This document shows positions 32,811-41,372 of a stretch of DNA of 64,000 bases, piece after piece; the stretch's first letter is position 1; every line of letters begins with the position of its first letter. The translations under genes and the position numbers were made by a program. Below the pieces are notes generated by a model. It did not search any database and was not told the origin of the DNA. It saw only the letters and a list, made by a program, of their open reading frames with translations. The stretch comes from JAJISG01 sp964347345 (GTDB lineage: Archaea > Thermoplasmatota > Thermoplasmata > RBG-16-68-12 > JAJISG01). The stretch is taken from the NCBI GenBank assembly GCA_964347345.1, contig CAYFYB010000003.1, positions 39,914-103,913 on the forward strand, given 5' to 3'.

Positions 32811-33800
32811 ATGATCTGCCTGGGTCTCGAGGGAACTGCCCACTCCCTGGGAGTCGGCATCGTGGATCTCGACGGGCGTATCGCTGCGAACCTAACGGAC
32901 ATGCATAGGCCACCCGTCGGCGGAATCCATCCGAGGGAGGCTGCTAACCATCATGCCCAGAGGATCCAGCCCCTCCTCCGATCGGCCCTGAAGGCGGCTC
33001 AGATACGCCTCCGAGATGTTGATCTCGTCGCCTTCTCCCAGGGTCCTGGCCTGGGACCATGCCTCAGGACAGTGGCCACTGCAGCAAGGGCTCTCTCCCT
33101 CTCCCTCGATGTGCCTATCATTGGCGTCAACCATTGCATTGCTCATCTCGAGATTGGCCGGAGGGTGACCCGCTGTTTGGACCCTGTCCTCCTCTATCTG
33201 TCAGGCGGGAACACGCAGGTCATATCCTACGCCAACGGCCGCTATAGGGTGTTCGGCGAGACCCTCGACATCGGACTGGGGAACCTCTTGGACAAGTTCG
33301 GCAGGGAGGTCGGCATTCCCTTTCCCTCTGGACCCGAGATTGAGAAAGTCGCCCTCAAGGGTATGAATCTCTTGCCGCTGCCTTACACCGTCAAGGGAAT
33401 GGACGTGGCCTTCTCGGGCATTCTCACGGCCGCCCTGAATCGCTATAATCGAGGCAGCTCTCTGGAGGACCTATGCTTCTCCCTGCAGGAGGTAACCTTT
33501 GCCATGGTAACGGAGGTTGCCGAGAGAGCCATGGCCCACCTAGGGAAGGACGAGATCCTCCTGGGCGGAGGCGTGGCCTGCAACCACAGGCTGAGGGAGA
33601 TGACGTCCCGCATGGCCGAGGAAAGGGAGGGAGAGATGTTCGCTCCGCCTCCCGCGCTGTGCGTGGACAACGGTGCCATGATTGCCTGGACAGGCCTGTT
33701 GATGCACACTTCAGGCCTCGAGATGGGGATCGAGGACACAAGGGTCGAGCAGAACATGAGGACAGATTCCTCGGAGATCCCCTGGCTATCGTCAAGGTGA
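32811..33800 (+). CDS. kae1: KEOPS tRNA N6-threonylcarbamoyltransferase Kae1
   Basis: Catalytic subunit that transfers threonylcarbamoyl to A37 of ANN-decoding tRNAs. ASKHA-fold motifs: CLGLEGTAHSLGVG, the iron ligands in HPREAANHHA, FSQGPGLGPCL, GVNHCIAHLEIGR, LYLSGGNTQVI, GGGVACNHRLREM and CVDNGAMIAWTG. Length 329 matches stand-alone archaeal Kae1; no kinase domain is attached, and Bud32 is encoded 20 kb away. Confidence 0.95.
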   Translation: MICLGLEGTAHSLGVGIVDLDGRIAANLTDMHRPPVGGIHPREAANHHAQRIQPLLRSALKAAQIRLRDVDLVAFSQGPGLGPCLRTVATAARALSLSLDVPIIGVNHCIAHLEIGRRVTRCLDPVLLYLSGGNTQVISYANGRYRVFGETLDIGLGNLLDKFGREVGIPFPSGPEIEKVALKGMNLLPLPYTVKGMDVAFSGILTAALNRYNRGSSLEDLCFSLQEVTFAMVTEVAERAMAHLGKDEILLGGGVACNHRLREMTSRMAEEREGEMFAPPPALCVDNGAMIAWTGLLMHTSGLEMGIEDTRVEQNMRTDSSEIPWLSSR

Positions 33801-33811
33801 GAGTTTCTCGC

Positions 33812-34966
33812 CTACTGCATGTGCCTCTCGACCGCCTCCAGCGAGGCACCTCTGTCAAAGGACTGCCCCTTTCTGCTCAGGACGGCCTCCACGGCGGCAA
33901 AGGTGGCCACCAAGTCTGAGAAGCTGCAGATTCCCATGTGCCCTATGCGAAATATCTTGTCACGAAGCTGTCCCTGACCACCAGCCACCATCACCCGATG
34001 TTCATCCCGCAACCGGGTTCGGAACTCCTCATCCCTCACGCCGTCGGGGTACAGGAACGCGGAGACCGTGTTGGAGGCATACTCAACGTCTGGGAACAGC
34101 CTCAGTCCAAGGGCTTGCCCTGCATCCCTACAGGCTTGCCCGAGGCGGGCCGTCCGATCGAGACGGGCCTGAAGCCCTTCCTCCTTCAGCATCAGGAGGG
34201 CTTCACGGAAGGCCAGGAAGAGGTGGATTGCAGGCGTGTATGGCGTATCCCCCTTCTCCAGACGGTCCACGTGTGCCTTGAGGTTCGTATAGTAAGGCCC
34301 TCCCTCGTGAAGGGCCTCATATCCGTTTTTGGACAGAGCCACGGCGGAGAGGCCCGCCGGGGCCGCCACGCACTTCTGGGAGCCCAGCACTATGGCATCA
34401 ATCCCCCAGCCCTCCATGTTGACGGGAAGCCCTCCCACTGACGTAATTCCGTCCACGAGATAGAGGAGGCCCGCCTCCCTCGCCAGCACGCCCAGTTGTT
34501 GAGCGGGATTCGTTACGGCAGTGGATGTCTCGTTGTGGCAAAGGGTGAGTGCCCTGTAACCTCCCTCATCCAGCTTCGCCTTGACCGTCTCTGGATCCAC
34601 AGCTTTGCCCCAGGGGAAGTCCAGGCGGTCGACGTGGGCATACCTAGAGGCTATCTCGGGCATCCTCTCCCCGAACTTCCCGTTGGTTAGGCAGAGGACC
34701 CTGTCCTCCCGCCTCAGCATGCTCCCCAGCATTGCTTCGAGGCCCGCTGTCCCCGAGCCCGAGATCACCGCCACAGGTCCCCTCGTGTCGAAGGTGTACC
34801 TGAGGAGTTCGCGCATCTCCGAGGAGACATCTCGAAAGTGGCCCGTCCTGTGTCCGATGGAGGAGGTTGCCATGGCCCTGAGGACGCGTGGGTGAATCTT
34901 GACCGGTCCAGCCAACATTAGAATCATGTCTTCGGGGTCCACGCCCACCCATCGCTGGTGAATCAT
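33812..34966 (-). CDS. Class V aminotransferase (serine-pyruvate/alanine-glyoxylate type)
   Basis: A 384-residue PLP enzyme: MLAGPVKIHPRVLRAM, SSIGHRTGHFRDV, ISGSGTAGLEAML, CHNETSTAV, LVDGITSVGGLPVNM and the PLP lysine in LGSQKCVAAPAGLSAVALS. These resemble alanine-glyoxylate and serine-pyruvate aminotransferases; archaeal members can also be phosphonopyruvate- or cysteine-related, so the substrate is open. A TATA box (tatataaaa, minus strand, 34993-35001) 27 bases before ATG 34966 supports that leaderless start. Confidence 0.9.
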   Translation of the reverse strand: MIHQRWVGVDPEDMILMLAGPVKIHPRVLRAMATSSIGHRTGHFRDVSSEMRELLRYTFDTRGPVAVISGSGTAGLEAMLGSMLRREDRVLCLTNGKFGERMPEIASRYAHVDRLDFPWGKAVDPETVKAKLDEGGYRALTLCHNETSTAVTNPAQQLGVLAREAGLLYLVDGITSVGGLPVNMEGWGIDAIVLGSQKCVAAPAGLSAVALSKNGYEALHEGGPYYTNLKAHVDRLEKGDTPYTPAIHLFLAFREALLMLKEEGLQARLDRTARLGQACRDAGQALGLRLFPDVEYASNTVSAFLYPDGVRDEEFRTRLRDEHRVMVAGGQGQLRDKIFRIGHMGICSFSDLVATFAAVEAVLSRKGQSFDRGASLEAVERHMQ

Positions 34967-34990
34967 AAAGGTTTTCCAAGGTAGGGCAAG

Positions 34991-35025
34991 TAGATTTTAT
35001 ATACGGACACGTGTATTTGGGTGTC
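34991..35025. promoter_or_regulatory. Shared divergent promoter with operator-like repeats
   Basis: The element attttatatac works as a TATA box in both directions, for the aminotransferase (left) and the RHH regulator (right). Next to it are the palindrome ACACGTGT (35007-35014) and a wider inverted repeat GACAC/GTGTC (35006-35010 with 35021-35025). RHH proteins bind such short palindromes, so autoregulation is plausible. Confidence 0.5.
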
Positions 35026-35073
35026 GGATAGACGTACAACGGAGGTCAGAAAGACCTACATCGGGGCGAACCC

Positions 35074-35310
35074 TTGGAGGAGAAGTCTGAGAAGCTCACC
35101 ATTCGCCTGCCGACGCGGTTCATCAGGGCCCTGGACTTTCTGGTGGCCGTAGATGACTTCCCTTCTCGCTCAGAGGCCATCAGAGCCGCTGTTCGCGACC
35201 TCGTGTACAGCAGAATCGAGATGGTACCTGAGAAGATAAAACGCATCCGGGATGCTGAGGTGGCCCTGGAGGAGGCCGAGTCCCTCAGAAAGAAGATGCT
35301 CCGAAGGTAG
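35074..35310 (+). CDS. Ribbon-helix-helix (CopG-type) transcriptional regulator
   Basis: A 78-residue protein: the beta ribbon EKLTIRLPTRFIRALDFLV, the helix pair SRSEAIRAAVRDLVYSRI, then a C-terminal coiled coil (IKRIRDAEVALEEAESLRKKM). The RLP start and the SRSEAIR helix are diagnostic for RHH. The start is TTG at 35074. It probably acts as a dimer of dimers on the inverted repeats just upstream. Confidence 0.85.
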   Translation: MEEKSEKLTIRLPTRFIRALDFLVAVDDFPSRSEAIRAAVRDLVYSRIEMVPEKIKRIRDAEVALEEAESLRKKMLRR

Positions 35311-35329
35311 GCAAACATCACGATTCCCT

Positions 35330-35347
35330 CCCCCCTATTTTTTTCTG
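35330..35347 (+). terminator. Poly-T terminator after the RHH gene
   Basis: A run of seven T at 35338-35344 after a C-rich stretch, about 30 bases past the RHH stop. Confidence 0.55.
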
Positions 35348-35429
35348 TCTACGGACCAGACCATCTTATGTCGACTCTCCAGAGAGGCTTCGTTGAAAGC
35401 TTTATTTGTGTACTGGCTATTGGCGCTGG

Positions 35430-35915
35430 ATGCTGAAAAAGGCCTTTATGGCAGCCACTGTCCTCCTGCTCCTCCTCCTGGTACTGATCACCCCCCGACT
35501 CATCGGTGTCCAGGAGGACATCTCCAGCCTGCCACGTCTCATCCTCAACTACAGCCAGGACGAGCTGATAATCTTCATCACGAGTCTCTCCGGCACCTAC
35601 ATCTACAAGGCCATCTACCTGAACGTGACCCCCGATGGGGAGCAAAATGCCACCCGACGCTCCGTGCAGTACTCCCACGGCCTGGAGGAAAGGGTGGACG
35701 TCAACGATATGTCCCAGTTCGACCTAGAGGCCGTGGCCATCGATAGGAGAGACTCCCTTTTCGACATATCGGCCGACATCAGCGCCTCCAGGACGGAGGA
35801 AGGCTGGTCCTTCAGCTTGCTTCTATCCGAGGAGGGCACACCACGGAACCTGACCCAGGAAGATCTGAGCAGCAGCCCCTTCGCGACCCTCATGTCCAGG
35901 AGGGAAGGATCGTGA
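35430..35915 (+). CDS. Membrane-anchored extracellular protein of unknown function
   Basis: A 161-residue protein with an N-terminal anchor helix (AATVLLLLLLVLITPRLI) and an external domain of mixed strands with sequons NYS, NVT, NAT and NLT. ATG 35430 gives a basic MLKKAF start; a longer frame from 35406 is less likely. A TATA-like gctttatttg lies near 35398-35407. The stop overlaps the next gene (GTGA), so the two membrane proteins are coupled. Confidence 0.65.
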   Translation: MLKKAFMAATVLLLLLLVLITPRLIGVQEDISSLPRLILNYSQDELIIFITSLSGTYIYKAIYLNVTPDGEQNATRRSVQYSHGLEERVDVNDMSQFDLEAVAIDRRDSLFDISADISASRTEEGWSFSLLLSEEGTPRNLTQEDLSSSPFATLMSRREGS

Positions 35916-36238
35916 CTCTGAACAGGTGGACGGTCTTGTGGCTTGTCACTGTCTCCCTCCTCCTGACAGTGCTCGCTCTGGAGCTCATCGGCATCGTCAG
36001 CCTGGAGGACCTCATAGCGAACCCCATCCTCTTTCTCATAGCTTTCGTCATCGTCGCCGTCCTCAGCGCCGTAGGGGCGATGTTCATAGGAGTCTTCGTG
36101 ACCCACAGGATCTTCGCATCCGAAGACTTCACCCCTTTCGAGAGGGAGATGCTCACCATGCGGGAGGAGGTTCGGGCAATCAAAAGGAGGCTGGACGAGC
36201 TGATGGACAGATCTCGCGGTTCCAAGGGCAAGCCCTAG
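35912..36238 (+). CDS. Two-helix membrane protein with cytoplasmic coiled coil
   Basis: A 108-residue protein with two hydrophobic helices (LWLVTVSLLLTVLALELIG and a long ILFLIAFVIVAVLSAVGAMF stretch), then a charged coiled coil (FEREMLTMREEVRAIKRRLDELMDR). The GTG start overlaps the upstream stop. Its end overlaps the convergent Cas4-like gene by four bases. No family recognised. Confidence 0.65.
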   Translation: MTLNRWTVLWLVTVSLLLTVLALELIGIVSLEDLIANPILFLIAFVIVAVLSAVGAMFIGVFVTHRIFASEDFTPFEREMLTMREEVRAIKRRLDELMDRSRGSKGKP

Positions 36239-37236
36239 GCCAACCTCTCAGGACATGCATGCCGCCTAGAACAGCTCGCGCACTTTCCCGGCCTGTTGTG
36301 GTTCCTGTGGGCTTTCCCCTTACTGGCCGCCCCCCGCATCTCCTCCAGCTTGGAGAGAAGGAGGTTCCTGAGTTCATCCGTGTACTCGATCTCGTGGACC
36401 GTATCCCCGTACCTGAGGAGACCATATGGCGGCCTCCTTTGGTTGCTCTCCTCCATGAGGAGGCAGTAGGCTGCCACCTGAAGGATATGGGAAAAGAGGG
36501 GTCCGCGAGGCTTTCGCCCCATCTTCACCTCCACGGGGATCTTCTCTCCCCCATCCTCCAGGATGAAGTCCGGCCTCCCTCGGAGGCCGTAGTTCTTGGA
36601 GGTCAGCAGCTTTGGGTCATGGCTTGGAAGGTCCACGTAGGCGATGGAGGCCTCGCCTATGTGTCGGGAAGAACGGAAGCTGCGAGCCTCCTCGACATCC
36701 TTAAGGGATTTGTATAGGAAGAATGAGGCACCTATCAGCCACAGGAGGCCGACGGCCTCCAGGACGGAGGCCACCGACCGGTCCTCAAGGAAGGAGATGG
36801 AGATGGAAAGGAGGGCGATGACCGTGGCGACCATGGCGAAGACAACCAGGAGCCTCTCTGTAACCAACCTCTCACCCGGGGACGCGACGCTCTCCGCCCG
36901 GTAGAGGAGGTACGTGGCGGCGAGAAGCCAGATAAGGGAAAGGACCGAGAGGATACCGGCAAACCTGACGTCAGCTCTCTCCAGAAGGGTGAGCCCGAAG
37001 ACGGCGACAGCAGAGGAGGCTAAGGCAAAGTAGAGCACCAGGGTCTCCCACTGCCGAGCCCTCTCTTCCTTGCTAAGGATTCTGGTCAGGTCCTCCGCCA
37101 GGCTTTGATGCTTCTCCTTGCCCTCGGCCTGCTCCTCCCCGGAGGCGGTGACTCCCCGTCTGTAGAGCCACCAGTTCAGGGGGCAGTAAGCGTACTTCTC
37201 AATCTCGGCCGCCGAGATCTGTATCCCGGACTTCAC
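36235..37236 (-). CDS. Cas4/Dna2-like PD-(D/E)XK nuclease with inserted membrane helices
   Basis: N-terminal EKYAYCPLNWWLYRRG puts one Cys at residue 18, as in Cas4. Residues about 60-180 then hold four hydrophobic helices (for example LVLYFALASSAVAVFGLTLL and SVLSLIWLLAATYLLY), a large membrane insertion. The nuclease core follows: GRPDFILE, IPVEVKMGR (acidic-ExK) and ILQVAAYCLLME (QxxxY). It ends with CASCSRRHAC (Cx2Cx5C), which with Cys18 would form the Cas4-type 4Fe-4S cluster. All catalytic motifs are intact, so an active membrane-held nuclease is likely. The gene overlaps the secreted PLD gene upstream by 38 bases. No CRISPR genes are nearby. Confidence 0.85.
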   Translation of the reverse strand: MKSGIQISAAEIEKYAYCPLNWWLYRRGVTASGEEQAEGKEKHQSLAEDLTRILSKEERARQWETLVLYFALASSAVAVFGLTLLERADVRFAGILSVLSLIWLLAATYLLYRAESVASPGERLVTERLLVVFAMVATVIALLSISISFLEDRSVASVLEAVGLLWLIGASFFLYKSLKDVEEARSFRSSRHIGEASIAYVDLPSHDPKLLTSKNYGLRGRPDFILEDGGEKIPVEVKMGRKPRGPLFSHILQVAAYCLLMEESNQRRPPYGLLRYGDTVHEIEYTDELRNLLLSKLEEMRGAASKGKAHRNHNRPGKCASCSRRHACPERLA

Positions 37237-39805
37237 GCTTATCCATTTGACGCTGTTTATTAGTAGCTTCTCTCCAGATTCTCAATTTCCTGAACCACAG
37301 GACAGCCGCGATGCCAAGGAGGATGCCCAGTGCCATCTCCACCTTGTCAGGGAGGCCAGGGCCATCAGCGGCGAGGACGGTAACGATAACCCGTGCATCA
37401 CCAGTTCGGCCGGCCTCGTCCACAACCCTCAGGATAAGCGGGTAGGATCCCTCCTTCATGGGCACAAAGGAGAAGGTCGGGCCATTCCCGTCCCGTGTGC
37501 CATCCCCGTAAAGGTCCCACTCGTGGGTCACGATGGAGGCTCCACCATGCACCTCAAAACTGAACCTGCCTTCCCTTCCAACGGCCAAAACGTTGGGTCC
37601 CTGTATGACCAAGGCCAGGGGTTGCGATCCCTGCTCCCAATCAGATTCGAAGAGAGACCCGAAGGTGGAGGCCAGCTCCGAGGACCTCAGATAGAGACCA
37701 GCCTCCCTGTTCTCGTACACGCCATGGTAGTTCCAGTTGATGCTAGAGACGAAGACGGCCTCCCCATCGACGACGAAGCCCTTGTTGTGCAACTTGACGA
37801 TGGTTCCGTTCTCCGGATCGAATATCCTAACCTTCAACGGTAGCCCCCGTTCTCGGGCGATCCGGTTGAGCCTGGCCGTCGCCTCATCGTTGTCATCCTT
37901 CCCCTCAAGGTTGTAGGAGCTCCCGTCCAGGAGAAGCCTGACCTCCACACCCCTCTCAGCCGCAGCGATGAGTTCCTCCAGAAAAGGACTCATGATTCCT
38001 TTCCAGTTCCAGCGAAGGTAGAACAACTCGACGTCGATGCTCGTGCGGGCCTCCCTGAAGATGCGCAGGATGCCCCCCTCATTCGCGGCGTTGTCAGGAC
38101 TGATAATCACCCTACCGCCCACCTCGGAGAATCCATCTTGGATGAGGGGACTCGGAACGATTATCCCCCTCTCTTCGAGGCCGACGTCGCGGGGGTTATG
38201 AAATCGCCGGACATCGCTTCGGCTTGAGTTCCAGTCCTCATGGAACACTTCAGATAGCCAGGCAGCCACCGCGGAGCTGTGGACTACGGCACCCCAGCCC
38301 CGATTCCCCTGCCCGCCTCCGGGAAAACCGTTGTCTGAGAAGTTCTCGGATCCTACGAGCACCCAGGATCCGTCCACCACGACATACTTGGCGTGATGAA
38401 GCGCATACCTCCGGAAACCTGATTGAGGGGAAGGCTCCATCAGGTAAACCGTCGCGCCCGCCGATTCCAGCCTCGAGAGGATCGTATTCTGAGAGGGCTG
38501 TAAACCCCCCGGCGGGCTGCCTTCCAGGGCTATACGTACCTGGACCCCCCGTCTCGAAGCTGCCTCCAGGGCTTCCGCTATCGGCTCGCTCGTCAGCTTG
38601 AAACCTGAGAGGAGCACTTGCCTACGGGATGCGCCGATAAGGGAGAGGAGCTGGTGGAGGCTGTCCTCGGGCGAGACCACAGGCTTTGCCCGGGCGTTGT
38701 CAAAGGTCATCACCCTTCTGAAACTCTGTCCCAACCCGAAGGGCCGGTTCCACTCCCAGTCTCGGGCCTGATCGGTGTCTTGGAGGACACCACCGATGCC
38801 CCTCCTCCTGGCCACCTGTCCTATACCCACGAGTTCTGCTCCCCTGCCCACCCAACCATCTCCTTCGGGGGAGCCGCCATAGTGAAAGGCATCGACCAAG
38901 GAGCCCGAGGCGTCATACAGGCCCACCTCATCCCCCTGGTTGCTCAGCCTGAAGGCGCCAGCAATATCCACCAGTCTGCCGCATCCTTCGACGCAGGCGT
39001 CAGCGTACAGGCCCGCATCTTCGAGGAGAGCGGTGGCGTTATGTACCATAAGGAAACGCTGGCTAGGTCCGAGGGTGGTCTGACCCCTCACCCTCCAGAT
39101 TCCCTCGCCATCGGATATCCACCATCCCCCGAGGTCCACCTCCCTCTGGCCCTGATTGGAGAGGACCACGTACTCGTTATCGCGGAGGGCGTTGTAGTAG
39201 ACCTCTTGGATGAGGACCTTTTGGCCTTCCTGGCCTCCGTTGAACGCCCCGGGAGTGGGGAGTGCTGACCTCCAGTTCTCAGGACCATCATCCACTAACC
39301 CGTTGGGGTGCAGGGAGAGGGAAAGCCCCCTGGAAGCCAGCTCAGCAGAGCCCTCCCAGGGGGCCCGTGGGGGAGGAGGGTCCACCGCCGATCCCCTTCC
39401 GAAGCTAAAGAAGTCCAGGATCCGGCCGTAACCCTCCAAGAGGAGGTCATCTCCATCGTTGTTGAGGACAGAGGCGGAAAGACCCATGTGGAGCGTCGCA
39501 GAGCCATTTTCGAAGTCCGTGTCGACTCCCGGGCCAACCCTGAGGAGAAGATAGGTCCCGGAGGGGAACACGACGGCGGGAAACGCGTAGACGTGGCCAT
39601 CCTGGTCGCTGAGGGTCACGCCCCCGAGGCCCACGTCGGTACCAGCATTGTACAACTCCACCCACTCCCCCTCTCCGGGAACGGGGTCATAGAGCACCTC
39701 ATTGATAACCAGGATGGCGGCCACTGGCTCGGCGCTCAAGGGCGGCACCGCTGCCACGACCGCCAAGAGGGCCAGGAGGTAGGGAAGAGCCCTCATGGCC
39801 AACAC
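37199..39805 (-). CDS. Secreted lamin-tail/phospholipase-D-like protein with C-terminal anchor
   Basis: An 868-residue exported protein. Signal peptide at about 4-24; a first lamin-tail domain (VINEVLYDPVPGEGEWVELYN) and a second (LIQEVYYNALRDNEYVVLSN). Two PLD/HKD modules follow, HHAKYVVVDGS near 468 and LHNKGFVVDGE near 672, each trailed by GSENF or SSINWN. A PKD-like domain and an anchor helix (MALGILLGIAAVLWF) end it. The PLD fold includes both phospholipases and nucleases such as Nuc/BfiI, and LTDs accompany secreted nucleases, so an extracellular nuclease or phospholipase is likely. Coupled to the Cas4-like gene by overlap. Confidence 0.85.
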   Translation of the reverse strand: MLAMRALPYLLALLAVVAAVPPLSAEPVAAILVINEVLYDPVPGEGEWVELYNAGTDVGLGGVTLSDQDGHVYAFPAVVFPSGTYLLLRVGPGVDTDFENGSATLHMGLSASVLNNDGDDLLLEGYGRILDFFSFGRGSAVDPPPPRAPWEGSAELASRGLSLSLHPNGLVDDGPENWRSALPTPGAFNGGQEGQKVLIQEVYYNALRDNEYVVLSNQGQREVDLGGWWISDGEGIWRVRGQTTLGPSQRFLMVHNATALLEDAGLYADACVEGCGRLVDIAGAFRLSNQGDEVGLYDASGSLVDAFHYGGSPEGDGWVGRGAELVGIGQVARRRGIGGVLQDTDQARDWEWNRPFGLGQSFRRVMTFDNARAKPVVSPEDSLHQLLSLIGASRRQVLLSGFKLTSEPIAEALEAASRRGVQVRIALEGSPPGGLQPSQNTILSRLESAGATVYLMEPSPQSGFRRYALHHAKYVVVDGSWVLVGSENFSDNGFPGGGQGNRGWGAVVHSSAVAAWLSEVFHEDWNSSRSDVRRFHNPRDVGLEERGIIVPSPLIQDGFSEVGGRVIISPDNAANEGGILRIFREARTSIDVELFYLRWNWKGIMSPFLEELIAAAERGVEVRLLLDGSSYNLEGKDDNDEATARLNRIARERGLPLKVRIFDPENGTIVKLHNKGFVVDGEAVFVSSINWNYHGVYENREAGLYLRSSELASTFGSLFESDWEQGSQPLALVIQGPNVLAVGREGRFSFEVHGGASIVTHEWDLYGDGTRDGNGPTFSFVPMKEGSYPLILRVVDEAGRTGDARVIVTVLAADGPGLPDKVEMALGILLGIAAVLWFRKLRIWREATNKQRQMDKREVRDTDLGGRD

Positions 39806-39845
39806 GACGGGACCAAGCCTAAAGAAGCGGGGGGCTGCAGGTATG

Positions 39846-40520
39846 CTACCTGCTGAAGCCAGATAGGAGGTCCTCCAAGGCCTCCTTTGGCTTCTTAGCC
39901 TTAACCACGCCTGACGAAAGCAGGACCCCCTGAGTCCCCAACTCGAGGGCCATGGCGACGTCCTCCCCCGTCTTCACGCCCGCACCACAGAGGATCATAA
40001 CATCCGGGTTCACCTTCCTTATCGCATCCACTGTGTCAAGGACCACCTGGGGTTCCGCCGTGGTTACCGAGACATTCCCACCGATGAGTTCCGGTGGTTC
40101 GATGGCGACGAAGGCAGGACCAAGGGCCGCGCACGCCTTCGCAACCAGCAGATTGTCGGCACAGACCACAGTCTCCAACCCGAAGCTCTCGCACCTCCTG
40201 ATCAGGGCTTCCAGGTCCGAAACCTCCATCCGCCTCTCCGCGTGGTTGAGGATGGCTCCCGCCGCTCCGACGGCCTTGATGGCTTCGGCCGGGATCCAGC
40301 CCGTGAAGCTACCTGCTGGGAGGTTGTCACAGTGCTGAGCTAGCACGGGAATCCTCACCTCCTTGGCGCTGAGGGCCAGGTCGGGCATGGTGGGAGCGAT
40401 GGCGACGGCCTTGCCCGTGTCCCAGCTGACCCTTTCACAGGTTCGTGCCAGCTTTAGGCTTTGGGGTCCCACAGCTTCCGTATAGGCCTTGAAGTTGACT
40501 ATCAGGAGGGGAGTCTTCAT
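39846..40520 (-). CDS. tpiA: Triosephosphate isomerase (archaeal type)
   Basis: A 224-residue archaeal TIM: LIVNFKAY (substrate Lys), AQHCDN, ILNHAERRM (catalytic His region), FVAIEPPELIGGN (catalytic Glu) and LCGAGVKTGEDV/GTQGVLLSSGVV phosphate loops. It interconverts DHAP and glyceraldehyde 3-phosphate and feeds the FBP aldolase/phosphatase encoded 1 kb away. Short length is typical of the tetrameric archaeal form. Confidence 0.95.
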   Translation of the reverse strand: MKTPLLIVNFKAYTEAVGPQSLKLARTCERVSWDTGKAVAIAPTMPDLALSAKEVRIPVLAQHCDNLPAGSFTGWIPAEAIKAVGAAGAILNHAERRMEVSDLEALIRRCESFGLETVVCADNLLVAKACAALGPAFVAIEPPELIGGNVSVTTAEPQVVLDTVDAIRKVNPDVMILCGAGVKTGEDVAMALELGTQGVLLSSGVVKAKKPKEALEDLLSGFSR

Positions 40521-40598
40521 TGGGCCGTCGATGGCTATGATGCCTCTTAAAACCTAGCGACCACCCTCAGCTCTGCCACGGTTGGGGGCGGCTATTCA

Positions 40599-41339
40599 TC
40601 ACTGGATCGAGCCGCAGAATCCGCACTTCGGACCGGACACAGGCGAGAGGCAGGACCAGCACAGACCCGCCATCCGGCGGTCCACTTCCCAGCCGATCCC
40701 CGATGAGAAGAGAGTCGCGACGAAGGCCCCAAGGATGGCGTAGAATCCTATGCCCGGACCCCAGGTGAGGGTGGGACCCGTGGAAGCACCGGCGAAGGAC
40801 GGGAATCCGCCGGCGGCAGGGAAGCCCAAGATGGCGACCAGCGCTGCGGTGATCACGAGGATACCTGCCATGACCTGGGCAACGGTCGGCCACCCTCCCA
40901 TGCGCTTTCGAGGCTTGAGGCGTGCCCATAGGGCGAAGAGAAGGAGGGCAAGAGTGGAAGACCAGAGGGCCGATAGGAACCCTGTGACCGACGCGTAGGC
41001 AGCATGGCGCGGATAGGCTTCGGAAAAGGCCCACCAAGGCAGTGGCGTCGCCTCAACGTAGAACCCGGCAAACGGTCCTCCAGAGATGATGGTATACCAG
41101 TGGGTCACGAGCCAGGGGCCGAACTCCACCGCTACCTTGGTGATGAGGGGGGGACTGGCAGTGAAGGTCTCAGTCTCAAAGCGCCACCAGTAGAACACCC
41201 CTGCGACGATCAGGAGAGCCAGTGCGGCCGCAATGAGGATGGGCTCCCGCGGGTCCCAACCCCTGCGGACAGGACGTTGGCGAACCGCTTGTCGTGGGAC
41301 TCGCTGCGAGGTTTCTTGCTGGGACTTGCCTTCTGGCAT
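40599..41339 (-). CDS. Membrane protein with C-terminal zinc ribbon
   Basis: A 246-residue protein with a basic N-terminus, about four hydrophobic helices (ILIAAALALLIVAGVFYWW; TGFLSALWSSTLALLLFALWA; VMAGILVITAALVAILGF; IGFYAILGAFVATLFSSGI) and a final CWSCLSPVSGPKCGFCG that forms a CxxC-CxxC zinc ribbon. Possibly the cytoplasmic ribbon senses or binds a partner. No family recognised. It lies between tpiA and fbp on the same strand. Confidence 0.7.
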   Translation of the reverse strand: MPEGKSQQETSQRVPRQAVRQRPVRRGWDPREPILIAAALALLIVAGVFYWWRFETETFTASPPLITKVAVEFGPWLVTHWYTIISGGPFAGFYVEATPLPWWAFSEAYPRHAAYASVTGFLSALWSSTLALLLFALWARLKPRKRMGGWPTVAQVMAGILVITAALVAILGFPAAGGFPSFAGASTGPTLTWGPGIGFYAILGAFVATLFSSGIGWEVDRRMAGLCWSCLSPVSGPKCGFCGSIQ

Positions 41340-41372
41340 GATGCCGACCGCAATCCACTCTTTGGAGATGCC

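Noticed and set aside
36235..37236. CRISPR-Cas locus suggested by the Cas4-like protein
   Set aside because: No Cas1, Cas2, effector gene or spaced direct repeats occur anywhere in the window; the membrane insertion also sets it apart from CRISPR Cas4.
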